Positions 20,743-31,701 of a stretch of DNA of 64,000 nt are shown here, one piece after another (position 1 is the first letter of the stretch; each line of letters opens with the position of its first letter). Below the pieces are notes generated by a model. It was not told where the DNA came from and did no database searches. It saw only the letters and a program-made list of their open reading frames with translations. The position numbers and the translations under genes were made by a program. The DNA lies in the NCBI RefSeq assembly GCF_905171775.1, contig NC_053489.1, positions 390,871,483 through 390,935,482 of the forward strand, in the 5' to 3' direction. The stretch comes from Rana temporaria. Lineage: Eukaryota > Chordata > Amphibia > Anura > Ranidae.

Positions 20743-22334
20743 CAGTGGAGATCGAAAGTTTGGGCACCCCAGGTAAAAATTTGTATTAATGTGCATAACG
20801 AAGCCAAGGAAAGATGGAAAAATCTCCAAAAGGCATCAAATTACAGATTAGACATTCTTATAATGTGTCAAAAAAAGTTAGATTTTATTTCCATCATTTA
20901 CACTTTCAAAATTACAGAAAACAAAAAAATGGCGTCTGCAAAGTTTGGGCACCCTGCAGAATTTATAGCATGCACTGCCCCCTTTGCAAAGCTGAGACCC
21001 GCAAGTGTCATGGATTGTTCTCAATCATCGTCTGGGAAGACCAGGTGATGTCAATCTCAAAGGTTTTAAATGCCCAGACTCATCTGACCTTGCCCCAACA
21101 ATCAGCACCATGGGTTCTTCTAAGCAGTTGTCTAGAAAACTGAAACTGAAAATAGTTGATGCTCACAAAGCTGGAGAAGGCTATAAGAAGATAGCAAAGC
21201 GTTTTCAGATGTCAATATCCTCTGTTCGGAATGTAATTAAGAAATGGCAGTCATCAGGAACAGTGGAAGTTAAAGCAAGATCTGGAAGACCAAGAAAAAT
21301 ATCAGACAGAACAGCTCGCAGGATTGTGAGAAAAGCAATTCAAAACCCACGTTTGACTGCACGATCCCTCCAGAAAGATCTGGCAGACACTGGAGTTGTG
21401 GTACACTATTCCACTATAAAGAGAAACTTGTACAAATATGGTCTTCATGGAAGAGTCATCAGAAGAAAACCTCTTCTACGTCCTCACCACAAAAATCAGC
21501 GTTTGAACTTTGCAAATGAACATATAGACAAGCCTGATGCATTTTGGAAAAGTTCTGTGGACCGATGAGGTTAAAATAAAACTTTTTAGCCGGAATGAGC
21601 AAAGGTACGTTTGGAGAATTTAAGGAAAAGAATCTCTGTCCAACTGTTAAGCATGGGGATGGATCAATCATGCTTTGGGGTTGTATTGCAGCCAGTGGCA
21701 CAGGGAACATTTCACGAGTAGAAGGAAAAATAGATTCAATAAAATTTCAGCAAATTTTGGATGGTAACTTGATGCCATCTGTGAAAAAGCTGAAGTTAAA
21801 GAGAGGATGGCTTCTACAAATGGATAATGATCCTAAACACACCTCAAAATCCACGGGGGATTACATCAAGAGGCGTAAACTGAAGGTTTTGCCATGGCCT
21901 TCACAATCTCCTGACCTCAACATAATTGAAAATCTATGGATAGACCTTAAAAGAGCAGTGCGTGACAGACTGCCTAGAAATCTCAAAGAACTGGAAGACT
22001 TTTGTAAGGAAGAATGGGCAAAGATACCTCAAACAAGAATTGAAAGACTCTTGGCTGGCTACAAAAAGCGTTTACAAGCTGTGATACTTGCCAAAGGGGG
22101 CAGTACAAGATATTAACTGCAGGGTGCCCAAACTTTTGCAGACGCCATTTTTTTGTTTTCTGTAATTTTGAAAGTGTAAATGATGGAAATAAAATCTAAC
22201 TTTTTTTGACATATTATAAGAATGTCTAATCTGTAATTTGATGCCTTTTGGAGATTTTTCCATCTTTCCTTGGCTTCGTTATGCACATTAATACAAATTT
22301 TTACCTGGGGTGCCCAAACTTTCGATCCCCACTG
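20743..22334 (+). mobile_element. Tc1/mariner transposon with about 220-bp terminal inverted repeats
   Basis: CAGTGGAGATCGAAAG and CTTTCGATCCCCACTG are the ends of inverted repeats about 220 bp long (20743-20963 and 22112-22334) that are nearly identical, which suggests a recent insertion. TA is duplicated at 20741-20742 and 22335-22336. The target is the end of gypsy gag. It encodes a damaged transposase, listed separately. Confidence 0.93.
21110..22116 (+). pseudogene. Tc1-type DD34E transposase with frame breaks
   Basis: Cut-and-paste transposase, starting MGSSKQLSRKLKLKIVDAHK. The N-terminal half holds two helix-turn-helix (PAIRED-like) regions separated by a GRPRK motif. The catalytic core retains a WTDE-type first Asp around 21560, DNDPKHTS for the second Asp, and SPDLNIIENLW for the Glu, giving DD34E spacing. 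Near 21545-21555 the frame shifts so that the first part ends at a TGA, and a second shift lies near 21605-21615, after which the frame runs to GGSTRY at 22116. It is therefore probably inactive, though all catalytic residues survive and the terminal repeats are well preserved. Confidence 0.88.
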
Positions 22335-22336
22335 TA

Positions 22337-23383
22337 AGCCTATTCACCAATGCAAACTGGCTCGTTCCGTTTCTAAACATGCTCCTTATATCTTTTTACT
22401 TCTTATGTTACAGTGGGATCAAGTTAGAATTCCTGTTAAGGCTATGTTGGATACAAGCGCATGTGGTAACTTCATCGATTCAGCCCTTGTTTCTTTACAC
22501 AAAATTCCACAATTGAAGAAGTCATCCCCTCTTTCTGTGAGTTTTATTGATGGTACAACTTCTGCATCTAGACCCATATTGTACCAAACTCAACCTTTAT
22601 TGACTATTTGTGGAGATAACCATAGTGAATTCTTGACCTATGAGGTTATTACTTCTCCCCTATTTCCTGTTGTTTTGGGGTTGCCCTGGCTCAACCAGCA
22701 TATGCCCACTTTTCTCTGGGATCAAGCAACTGTACTTTTACATTCACCGTATTGTAAAAAGACTTGTTATCAAGTTGCTCCATTGCTTCATCTTGCCCCT
22801 CAAGAGATACCTTTCGAGTACCTTGAATTTTCTGATGTATTCAGTGAGAAGAATGCGGAGACACTACCTTGAGTTATTGCCAGGCACCCCTATACCTACG
22901 GGTAGAATTTATTCCCTTTCTCAACCAGAACTTCAACATTTGAAGAAATATTTACAAGAAAACTTAAAAAAGGGTTTTATTAAACCTTCTACTTCTCCTG
23001 CCAGTGCTGGTATGTTTTTTGTTACAAACAAAGATGGTAGCCTCAGGCCTATCATAGACTACCGAGCCTTGAATAAAGTCACAGTGAAAAATTGCTATCC
23101 TCTTCCACTCATTCCTGAATTGATCGAAAGACTACAGGCTTCTAGCAAATTTACTAAACTCGATCTTAGAGGTGCTTATAACTTGATTCGTATTAGATCA
23201 GGTGATGAATGGAAAAGACCGCCTTTCGCACACGTTAGGGACTCTTCGAATACACTGTCATGCCTTTTGGGTTGTGTAATGCTCCAGCAACTTTTCAAAA
23301 CTTTATGAATGATATTTTCAGAGACCTTCTCGACGTATGCGTAGTCGTATACTTGGATGACATACTAATTTACTCAGATGACT
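22337..23383 (+). pseudogene. pol (protease and reverse transcriptase) of the Sushi-like gypsy element, degraded
   Basis: Reading resumes after the Tc1 insertion. The protease segment (about 22430-22860) has MLDTSACGNFI at its active site: the usual Asp-Ser/Thr-Gly-Ala triad has Ser in place of Gly. The reverse transcriptase follows in another frame (about 22860-23230), with LPGTPIPTGRIY, GSLRPIIDYRALN and motif A KLDLRGAYNLIRI. A further shift near 23225-23260 leads to motif B MPFGLCNAPATFQ and motif C VVYLDDILIYSDD. The frame is then cut by a MITE at about 23384. RNase H and integrase of this element are missing before the 3' LTR remnant at 23806-23879, so a deletion accompanied the damage. 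Confidence 0.85.
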
Positions 23384-23805
23384 TGATGCAACAAAAATTA
23401 CGTTTTTTTTTTAATGTCATTAAAAACGACCGTGTTTGGGCTCCAGAGCATTTTTCACGATGTAAAAAATGTCCATTAAAAATTTCGAACATGCTCTAAT
23501 TTTTCATGTCGTTTTTTACGTCATAAAAAATGGTCGTGTGTGGGCTTTAACAACGTGAAAAAACGTGCATGCTCAGAAGCAAGTTATGAGACTGGAACGC
23601 TCTTTCTGGTAAAACTAGTGTTCGTAATGGAGTAAGCAAATTCATCACACTGTAACAGACTGAAAAGCGCAAAACGTCTTTTACTAACACGAAATCAGCA
23701 AAAGCAGCCCCTAGGGTGGCGCCATCCGCATGGAACTTCCCCTTTATAGTGCCGTTGTACATGTTGTACGTCACCGCGCTTTGCTAGAGCATTTTTTTTT
23801 CACGC
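23384..23805. mobile_element. GTACACACG-related MITE, variant subfamily, inside gypsy pol
   Basis: The interior is the reverse complement of the arm at about 12540-12830 in copy 3: GTGGGCTTTAACA, GCATGCTCAGAAGCAAGTTA, GGCGCCATCCGCATGG and CGCGCTTTGCTAGAGCATTT all match in order. Exact termini are blurred by T-rich sequence, so the boundaries are approximate. Confidence 0.75.
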
Positions 23806-23879
23806 CTGGGGCCTAATACTGAGTTGTCGCATAGAGAATCGCATTGAATTCCTTGCTAACCAGTGCTGTTACACTCTAC
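23806..23879 (+). repeat. 3' LTR remnant of the Sushi-like gypsy element
   Basis: About 74 bp matching the end of the putative 5' LTR (19484-19575), with the same TTACA edge but lacking an internal 23-bp piece. It is immediately followed by the protease of a different gypsy element, so the Sushi-like element apparently inserted into that older one. Confidence 0.6.
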
Positions 23880-24125
23880 TATATTTTTGCTTGATACAGG
23901 AACTGCTGTCTCTATATTGCCTGAAGAAATCAAACATAAGTACTCTGCATGTGAACCACCTACTGGTTAGTTATTTGAGACCCTATTCTTGTTCTTAAAT
24001 GCCTGCCAGTGACTGTAAAATGTTAATTAACTAGTGAGCAGGTTGAATTTTGTCTTATTGCACTGCTATATGTAGCAGGATTTTTTATTTATTTTTTGCT
24101 ACAATTAGTGAACAGTCTTTTATCA

Positions 24126-24270
24126 GTAGGAAGGATTTACTATATCTGGAGCATGAAAAATCTGGTGTAGCTGTGCATAGAAACCAATCAGCTTACAGGT
24201 TTTATTTGAACAAGCTGAAGTTAGATGTTGATAGGCTACCATACACAGATGCACCAGATTTTGAGTGCCC
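24126..24270. repeat. Fragment of CTGGAGCGTGCAAAATCTGG-type MITE
   Basis: The blocks CTGGAGCATGAAAAATCTGG, AACCAATCAGCTTACAGG and CAAGCTGAAGTTAGA correspond to blocks at 24673-25400 and 40362-40455. A common small non-coding repeat with pseudo-palindromic layout. Confidence 0.6.
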
Positions 24271-24298
24271 AAGTAAGTCTCCCCCAATGGTGTTGATT

Positions 24299-24673
24299 AA
24301 GGTCCCTTTCACTTGGGCGTTTTTGGATCAGGTCCACCTGTCAGTTTTTCAGGCGGACCTGATTGGACTCTCCATGCACCTCTATGGAGTGGTGGATGTC
24401 AGCGGTGACATGTCTGCTGACATCCGCCGCTATCCGATCCAATCCTGGCTGTGAAATCCAGATGAATGAAAACTCTATTTTCCATTCGTTTGGCAGATTG
24501 GATCAGATGAAAATGGACAAATCTCCCCATAGAGCAAAGCAGGGCTATTACAGGTCCGTCTCAGTGAGCAAAGACAGACCTGTCATCCGCCTGCTCAGCG
24601 GGGATCAAGTGATCAATCCACTGCTGAGCAAAGTGGAGTCCGCTGAGCGGAAAGCCTGTGTGAAAGGACCCTT
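24299..24673. mobile_element. GGTCCCTTTCAC MITE, copy 1
   Basis: The inverted ends TAAGGTCCCTTTCAC and GTGTGAAAGGACCCTTA enclose non-coding sequence. Related copies are at 38940-39337 and 51983-52416. A TAA/TTA trinucleotide at the edges is suggestive of a 3-bp target, but the palindromic edge makes this ambiguous. Confidence 0.7.
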
Positions 24674-25400
24674 ACAAAAACTGGAGAGTGCACAATCTGC
24701 TGCAGCTGTGACTGGTAGCCAATCAGCCTCTAACTTCAGCTTATTCACTTAAAGTGGATGTAAACCCGAAAATGTTTTATTTATGTTTTTGATGTCACAA
24801 TGTACAGTATAAGATTTCCTATCATCTGTGCCCAGTCTTGCCACACAGAGTTAATCCAGCTCTGAGCAATCCTCTTTTATTGTTCAGTGAAACAAAACGG
24901 ACTTGCAGAGAAAAACCTTAGTCCGTTCCGCCCCCTTGCTGTGAGTGACAGGTTATTTACATATCTCATACACTAGCCTGGAGACAGGCATTATTTTTTA
25001 ATTCCCACCGCCACTCTTTTTCTGAAGTCATGTGGTTACTTTTCTGGTTTTTACACTGGATGTTAGTGATCGTAGCAGAATTTAGTGTAAGGAATACATA
25101 GGAGAAAATGCATGTTGACAAGGGGAGTGTAAAGGTGGGCGGGGAGTCTACTGACATCACGACTCCACCCACCGAGCTCCAGACAACCGATCCACCCACA
25201 GAATCTGCAGTTTTTCAGTTCTTATAACAGACAGAGGCATGCATATCATTATAGATCAGCACTATGGCAGTAGTTTAGAAAGGATGAGAGTGGGTTTACA
25301 TCCACTTTAAGCTTTGACAAAAAAAACTGGAAGCTGATTAGTTTCTATGCAGATCTGCACCAGATTTTGCACGCTCCAGTTTTTGTAAATCAACCCCATA
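24673..25400. repeat. CTGGAGCGTGCAAAATCTGG-type MITE split by a TTAA MITE
   Basis: The left part (24673-24748) reads ACAAAAACTGGAGAGTGCAC ... CTTCAGCTTATTCAC. The right part (25311-25400) reads GCTTTGACAAAAAAAACTGG ... CTCCAGTTTTTGTAAATC. Together they form one inverted-repeat element into which the MITE at 24749-25310 inserted at TTAA. Confidence 0.7.
24749..25310. mobile_element. TTAA-flanked MITE, AGTGGATGTAAACCC family, copy 2
   Basis: TTAA at 24749-24752 and 25307-25310; inverted ends AGTGGATGTAAACCC and GGGTTTACATCCACT. It interrupts the MITE described at 24673-25400. Non-coding. Confidence 0.88.
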
Positions 25401-26178
25401 ATGTGTCAGTAATTGAGATGCTTATCCTTCTGAAGAGAGGCTGTTTCCCTAGAACTAAAACTACAAGAACAAGATGTGATTAAAAAAAAATGTATGCCTC
25501 TGAATGGGTATTTCCTATTGTGATGACAGCGAAGAAAAAAAGAGGTATTGTTCTAAATTGTATTGAATCTGCAGGGCTGAAATTGAATCTCTGTTTTAGA
25601 CAAACTTCGCTTTAATTTCTGGGTCACATTATATCACAAGAGGGACTATTGCTTGATTCTGGACATGTGAAAGCTGCGATACAAGCACCTACTCCATCTG
25701 ACTTTTAGACTTTACATGCTTTCTTAGGTCTTACTTCATAGTATACCTAATTTTTTCCCAATTAAGCCTCAGTTGTGGTGCCATTGAAAACATTACTATG
25801 TTGAAATCCAGACATGGGTTGGTCAAAGACTGCCAAACACAGCTTTGAAACAGTCAAACAGCTAATTTTAAGCAGTCTAGCACTAGCATTATTTCATCTT
25901 TTTCTACCTATTTTTGTCACTGCAGATGTTTCAGACTATGGCCTTGGTGCCGTCCTTACACAGTGCAATTCAGACCAGGTAGAGAAAACTTCCTTTTGCA
26001 TCCAGAACCCTCTCAGAAGCATAACATAAGTATTCTACTGTAAGAAAAAAATGCCCTAACACTTGATAGGGCAACACAAAAATTAAGTGCATATCTTGTG
26101 AGGTCATTCGTTTAACCTGTGGACCAACCATAGCCCTATAATGACAATGCTTACCACAACAAGACTAGAGTATAGGAT

Positions 26179-26182
<4 letters not shown>

Positions 26183-26240
<58 letters not shown>

Positions 26241-26249
26241 CATACATAC
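26183..26249. repeat. (AT)n microsatellite with (CATA)n tail
   Basis: About 55 bp of uninterrupted AT dinucleotides followed by CATACATACATA. It abuts the left end of the minus-strand Tc1 element. Confidence 0.95.
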
Positions 26250-26623
26250 ACATATCCAAAAATTTAAATATCATAAAAAAAAAAAATATTTCAGTAATTC
26301 AATTCAAAAAGTAAAACTCATATATTACCGTATATACACTGAGCAAAATTATAAACGCAACACTTTTGTGTTTGCCCCTATATATCACAAGCTGAACTGA
26401 AAGATCTACAACTTTTTCTATGTAAACAAAAGGCATATTTCTCTAAAATATTGTTCACAAATCTGTGTTAGTGAGCACTTCTCCTTTGCCGAGATAATCC
26501 ATCCACCTCACAGGAGTGGCATACCCATATGCTGATTAGACAGCATGATTATTGCACAGGTGTGCCTTAGGCTGGCCACAATAAAAGACCACTCTAAAAC
26601 GTGAAGTTTTATCACACAGCACA

Positions 26624-27621
26624 ATGCCACAGATGTCGCAAGTTTTGAGGGAGCTAGCAATTGGCATGCTGACTGCAGGAATGTCCACCAGTGCTGTTGC
26701 CATTGAATTGAATGTTAATTTCTCTACCATAAGCTGTCTCCAAAGGCATTTCAGAGAATTTGGCAGTACATCCAATTGGCCTCAGAACCGCAGACGACGT
26801 GTAATTACACCAGCCCAGGACCTCCACATCCAGCATGTTCACCTCCAAGATCGTCTGAGACCAGCCACCTGGACAGCTGCTACAACAATCGGTTTGCATA
26901 ACCATAGAATTTCTGCACAAACTGTCAGAAACCATCTCAGGGAAGCTCATCTGCATGCTCGTCATCCTGATCGAGGTCTCGACCTGACTGCAGTTCATAG
27001 TCATAACCGACTTGAGTGGGCAAATGCTCACATTCAACGACATCTGGCACTTTAGAGAGGTGTTCTCTTCACGGATGAATCACAGTTTTCACTGTACAGG
27101 GAAGATGGCAGACAGCATGTATGGCGTCATGTGAGTGAGCGGTTTGCTGATGTCAATGTTGTAGATCAAGTGGCACGTGGTGGTGGTGGGGTTATGGTAT
27201 GGGCAGGCATATGCTATGGACAATGAACACAGGTGCATTTTAATGATGGCATTTTGAATGACGAAACCCTGAGGCCCACTGTTGTGCCATGCACCACGAC
27301 CATCACCTCATGTTGCAGCATGATAATGCGCGGCTCCATGTTGGAAGGATCTGTATACAACTCCTGGAAGCTGAAAACATCCCAGTTCTTGCATGGCTAG
27401 CATACTCACCGAACATGTCATCCATTGAGCATGTTTGGGATGCTCTGGATCGGCGTATACAACAGCGTGTTCCAATTCCTGCCAATATCCAGCAACTTTG
27501 CACAGCCATTGAAGAGGAATGGACCAACATTCCACAGGCCACAATCAACAACCTGATCTACTCTATGCGAAAGAGATGCATTGCATTGCTTGAGGCAAAT
27601 GGTGGTCACACCAGGCACTAA
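26624..27621 (+). pseudogene. Tc1-type transposase of element A, with stops and a frameshift
   Basis: Reading starts MPQMSQVLRELAIGMLTAGM. The N-terminal helix-turn-helix domain (about residues 5-60) and an RRRR basic stretch are followed by a second DNA-binding region. The catalytic first Asp lies in FTDESQFSL (about 27070-27095), the second in the HDNARLH motif (about 27310-27335), and the Glu in SSIEHVWD (about 27420-27440). Damage: a TAG after HIQRHLAL at about 27053, a TGA at about 27222, and a frame change before 27289. The C-terminal frame runs to GGHTRH at 27621. All three catalytic residues survive, but the gene is broken. Confidence 0.85.
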
Positions 27622-27727
27622 CTGGTTTTTGGACCCCCGGACCCCCAATACAGTAAAACTGCACATTTTAGAGTTCCTTTTATTGTGGCCAGCCTAAGGC
27701 ACACCTGTGCAATAATCATGCTGTCTA

Positions 27728-29208
27728 TTTCCTATAAAGGCGGCAAAGATGTGAAATTCCCTTCCAAAGGCGGTAGTTTCAACAGGGAACATCGATGGTT
27801 TTAAAAAAACTATTAGATAAGCACCTTGGTGCCGGTTCACACTACCGCGACTTGGATCCGACTTATGTCGTCCCAAGTCGCACGACATGAGATATTCCAT
27901 TAAAGTGAATGTGAGCGGCCTTAACTACTTGCCGACCTGCCGCCGTTGTTTTAGGGCGGCAGGTCGGCTCCCCTGCGCGAGAGCCCGTAGCTCTACGTCG
28001 GCTCTCTCGCAGGCCACTAGGGGTGCGCGCACAAGCCCCCCGCTCGCCCCCGACCCCGTGCGCGTGCCCGGCGGGCGCGATCGCCGCCGGGCACACGCGA
28101 TTGCTCGTTACAGAGCGGGGACCGGGAGCTGTGTGTGTAAACACACAGCTCCCGGTCCTGTCAGGGGGGGGAAATTCTGATCCTCTGTTCATACAATGTA
28201 TGAACAGAAGATCAGTGATTTTCCCTAGTGAAGCCACCCCCCCTACAGTTAGAACACACCCAGGGAACATACTTAACCCCTTCCCCGCCCCCTAGTGTTA
28301 ACCCCTTCACTGCCAGTGGCATTTTTATAGTAATCCAATGCATTTTTATAGCACTGATCGCTATAAAAATGCCAATGGTCCCAAAAATGTGTCAAAAGTG
28401 TCCGCCATAATGTCGCAGTACCGAAAAAAAATAGCTGATCGCCGCCATTACTAGTAAAAAAAAAATATTAATAAAAATGCCATAAAAATACCCCCTATTT
28501 TGTAAACGCTATAACTTTTGCGCAAACCAATCAATAAATGCTTATTGCGATTTTTTTTTACGAAAAATATGTAGAAGAATACGTATCTGCCTAAACTGAA
28601 GTCGCTCTATTTTTGTTTATAGCGCAAAAACTAAAAACCGCAGAGGTGATCAAATACCACCAAAAGAAAGCTCCATTTGTGAGAAAAAAAGGACGGCAAT
28701 TTTGTTTTGGGAGCCACGTCACACGACCGCGCAATATACAGGTAAAGCGAAAGCAAAAAGTGCTCTGGTCTTTGACCAACAATATGGTCCGGGGGTTAAG
28801 TGGTTAATATACACTACTGAAGTCACTCCGACTTCAGAAAAGGTTCCTGTACTACTTCAAGGAAACTTGTAGGCAACTTGTACCCATTGATTTCAATGGA
28901 AGTTGCCTCCAAAGTCGGATCACTGTCTTAACTGAAGCAACTTTACAGTAAAAGAAAAGAGTTTAGGCAGGCAAACCCCTCCCTCCCACAGAGCTGATTA
29001 TTCTGTGATTGGCCACAGCCAAAGTCGCCTGTCCTGGAGGCAACTTTAAGTTGTGTTGTAAGTTGCTCCAAGTCACGCTGAAACGATCCCACAACATAGA
29101 GGGATATACTGTACACTGTAATACTGACCTATTATAACACACATAGGTTGGACTTGATGGACTTGTGTCTTTTTTCAACCTCAATCTCAACTACTATGTA
29201 ACTATTTA
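27728..29208 (+). mobile_element. CR1-like LINE 3' fragment with nested MITEs, inside Tc1-A
   Basis: The left part (27728-27825) reads TGAAATTCCCTTCCAAAGGC and AACAGGGAACATCGATGG. The right part (about 29090-29208) carries the CR1 3'-end signature GGTTGGACTTGATGGACTTG, then TTTTTTCAACCTCA and an ACTATGTAACTAT tail. TCTA occurs at both edges (27724-27727 region and 29209-29212), a possible target duplication. The middle is other repeats. The 5' end, ORF1 and ORF2 are absent. Confidence 0.75.
27921..28807. mobile_element. TTAA-flanked element, CCACTTG family, copy 2
   Basis: TTAA at 27921-27924 and 28804-28807. The left end is TTAACTACTTGCCGACC, the right end GGGGGTTAAGTGGTTAA. It contains a 'GTGTGTAAACACACAGCTCCC' like palindrome and the family core CCACCAAAAGAAAGCTC (about 28658-28675). 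It lies within a further inverted-repeat MITE (about 27826-29090, GGTTCACACTACCGCGACTT ... AAGTTGCTCCAAGTCACGCT) that is itself inside the CR1 fragment. Confidence 0.78.
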
Positions 29209-29536
29209 TCTAACATCTGGATATGCCATACCCGTCAGGTGGATGGTTTATCTTGACAAAGGAGAAGTGCTCACTAACACAGATTTAGACAGATTTGTGA
29301 ACAATATTTGAGAGAAATAGGCCTTTTGTGCACATAGAAAAAGTCGTAGATCTTTAAGTTCAGCTCATGATAAAAAGGGGCAAACACAAAAGTGTTGCAT
29401 TTATAATTTTGCTCAGTGTAGATTTATTACAAACAGAGTGATATATTTCAAGCATTTCTTTCTTTTAATTTTTAAGAGTATGGCTTAACGGTAGTGCAAA
29501 CCCAAAATTCAGTATTTCAGAAAATTTGAATACTAC

Positions 29537-30168
29537 TGTCAGGGAAATGGCCGAGTTACTGGCATTCCTGCCAGTATCTATCATGGCCGCGCCAAACCTA
29601 CTCCATTGCGCATGCGCGCACACAGATGCGCACACGCATGCCGTGACTGCGTGGGCACACCCCCCCGTCTATTTAAACCTGTCATTGGCGCATACAGGTT
29701 GCTGGATTATCATCGGTTTCCTGTGTCTCCTGTATCCTGAATCTCTGGCTTGACTCTTGGCTTACGTCTGAACCTGTGACTCTGCTTATCTCCTCGCATC
29801 TGACCCCGGCTTGGCAGACTATTCTATATCTTCTGCTCCGGGGTATGACCCGGCTTGTTCTTGTAAATTCCATTGGACTGATTCCTGTGTATGGCCCTTG
29901 TCATAGGGTGGATGACCCTTGTCATAGTCTGGCTCCAGACTTCGTTCTTGGTTTACCTACAGTACCGCACCTGAACCCTTCCCTGCACGGCTATCGAGTC
30001 CGCTCTTCCAGCGCACCCCAGCTACCTTTGCCTGCATCTACCCAGTCAGCAGCAGTACTGGCAATCCGTGCACCTTTGGGCCCCGCACGCCCTGTCTCAT
30101 TCCCAGCGGTGCACTTAGCCGCAAGGGGCGCCCTCTCAGCAATCCGGCCTCACATAAGAGACTTGACA
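29537..30168. mobile_element. Solo LTR, 632 bp, with 5-bp target-site duplication
   Basis: It begins TGTCAGGGAAATGG and ends GAGACTTGACA (5'-TG...CA-3'). The 5-bp repeat ACTAC flanks it exactly (29532-29536 and 30169-30173). The interior is C/T-rich with repeated CTGAATCTCTGGCTTGACTC-like phrases common in frog LTRs. No internal retroviral or gypsy coding sequence remains, so it is the product of LTR-LTR recombination. It splits Tc1 element B. Confidence 0.88.
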
Positions 30169-30474
30169 ACTACATAATACAGAAATGTTGGCTAACTGAA
30201 AGGTATGTACATTAAAGTATGCACTCAATACTTGGTCGGGGCTCCTTTTGCATGAATTACTGCATTAATGCGGCGTGACATGGAGGCGATCAGCCTATGG
30301 CACTGCTGAGGTGTTATGGAAGCCCAGGTTGCTTTAATAGTGGCCTTCAGCTCATCTGCATTGTTGGGTCTGGCGTCTCTCTCCTTCTTCCTCTTGACAA
30401 TACTCCACAGATTCTCTATGGGGTTTAGGTCAGGCGAGTTTGCTGGCCAACCAAGTACAGTGATACCATGATGC

Positions 30475-31701
30475 TTAACCTCCCTAGCGGTAATCCCGAG
30501 TGTGGCTCATGGTGAATTTTCATTACCAAAAGCGCTAACCCTGAGCCACATTCGGGATTGTATCATAGGATCCAGGCAAAGCTACTTACCTTGTCCCCAG
30601 GAAACTGGAATGCCACCCCGCTGTGTGTGCGAGTTGTGTCCTCTGTTCGATCTATCATAGTGCCTGTGCTCCGTTCCCTGCGCGGCGCACGGTGACGGAG
30701 CCAAATTCAAAAAGTGAAAAACACGGAACACATACAGTACACTGTAATCTTACAGATTACATTACTGTATCAAATTATTTCACATCCCTTTTGTCCCTAA
30801 TGCTTTGTCCAGTGCCCTGCATGTAGTTTTATATTATATATACTGTTCTTTCTGCCTGGAAACTTGAGATTGTCCACAGTAACCAAAAAGTGTTCCTTTA
30901 CGTCAAAAGCAGTTTAAGGCCTTGTACACACGGTCGGACCAAACCGATGTGACTGGTCCGTCGGACCGTTTTCATCGGTTCACCTCTGAAGTGACCGTAT
31001 GGCCTGATATGTGTACACACCGTCAGTCCAAAATCCGATCGGGTCAGAACGCGGTGACTTCAAACACACGATGGGCTAAATAAAACGAAGTTCAATGCTT
31101 CCAAGCATGTGTCGACTTGATTCTGAGCATGCGCGGGTTTTGTACTAACCATCGGTTTGGTCCGATGGGGAAGCGGTCCATCAGTTTGGTTTTGAAGCAT
31201 GTTTTAAAATTTTGGACCGAAGGAAAACAGACCGATGGCCTATACACACGGTCGGTGTGTTCATTCTCATCAGTTCGGTCCGACCGTGTGTACGGGGCCT
31301 TAGACCAGCTAGAAAACAGCGATAGTAAATAAGAATCACTTGCAAAATTGAACCATAGTGATTTGTGGGGAAATTCTTCAACAAACACCGAAAGTAATGA
31401 CAGTGACAATTCTGCAACTGAGCACATTTCTGTATTTTTGATTTGATTACATTATTAAATACATTTTATTATTATTATTTGTTATAATTATTTAAAGTTA
31501 TTTATTATATTATAATTTATGATTTCGTATTTCAAACTTTATCATACCCCAGATGTCTACTAGACTCTTGTTTGGACAGATTTAGGTGAGTTATTCCTAA
31601 GAATTATAGGCCTACAATATAAAACGCCAAATTTCCATGCAAAACATTGTACCGCATTGAGCATCAAAAATCTGACATAATCATACCACCAGGGAGGTTA
31701 A
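30475..31701. mobile_element. TTAA-flanked element, ACCTCCCT family, inside Tc1-B
   Basis: TTAA at 30475-30478 and 31698-31701; inverted ends TTAACCTCCCTAGCGG and CCACCAGGGAGGTTAA. It interrupts the transposase remnant of Tc1-B cleanly: the flanking sequence joins at TTAA. A GTACACACG MITE at 30916-31301 is nested inside. Non-coding. Confidence 0.85.
30916..31301. mobile_element. GTACACACG-terminus MITE, copy 6
   Basis: The inverted ends AAGGCCTTGTACACACGGTC and GACCGTGTGTACGGGGCCTT are bounded by TTA/TAG. The interior is rich in GGTCCGA and CCATCGG motifs. It is nested in the TTAA element at 30475-31701. Confidence 0.85.

Larger units (their letters stand above)
23880..26185 (+). pseudogene. 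Second, older Ty3/gypsy pol relic (protease, late RT, RNase H), split by MITEs
   Basis: At about 23890-23970 a protease active site with intact LDTGTAVSILP is readable, unlike the DTSA of the neighbouring element. After MITE insertions the frame reappears at about 25555 with AGLKLNL and FLGHIISQEGLLL (late reverse transcriptase and connection). It then continues through several stops to the RNase H start PIFVTADVSDYGLGAVLTQ at about 25905-25970, where the first catalytic Asp is visible. It fades near 26185. Stops and gaps are numerous, so it is a fossil. The different protease motif shows it is not part of the Sushi-like copy. Confidence 0.75.
26337..29418 (+). mobile_element. Tc1/mariner element A inserted in element B
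   Basis: The ends CACTGAGCAAAATTATAA and TTATAATTTTGCTCAGTG are terminal inverted repeats that extend for about 200 bp. TA flanks both sides (26335-26336, 29419-29420). The right terminal repeat is separated from the transposase by a CR1 insertion at 27728-29208. Confidence 0.9.

Noticed and set aside
28560..28800. Possible conserved non-coding element (CACCAAAAGAAAGCTC core)
   Set aside because: The core recurs in at least eight TTAA-flanked elements in this window, so it is transposon sequence.
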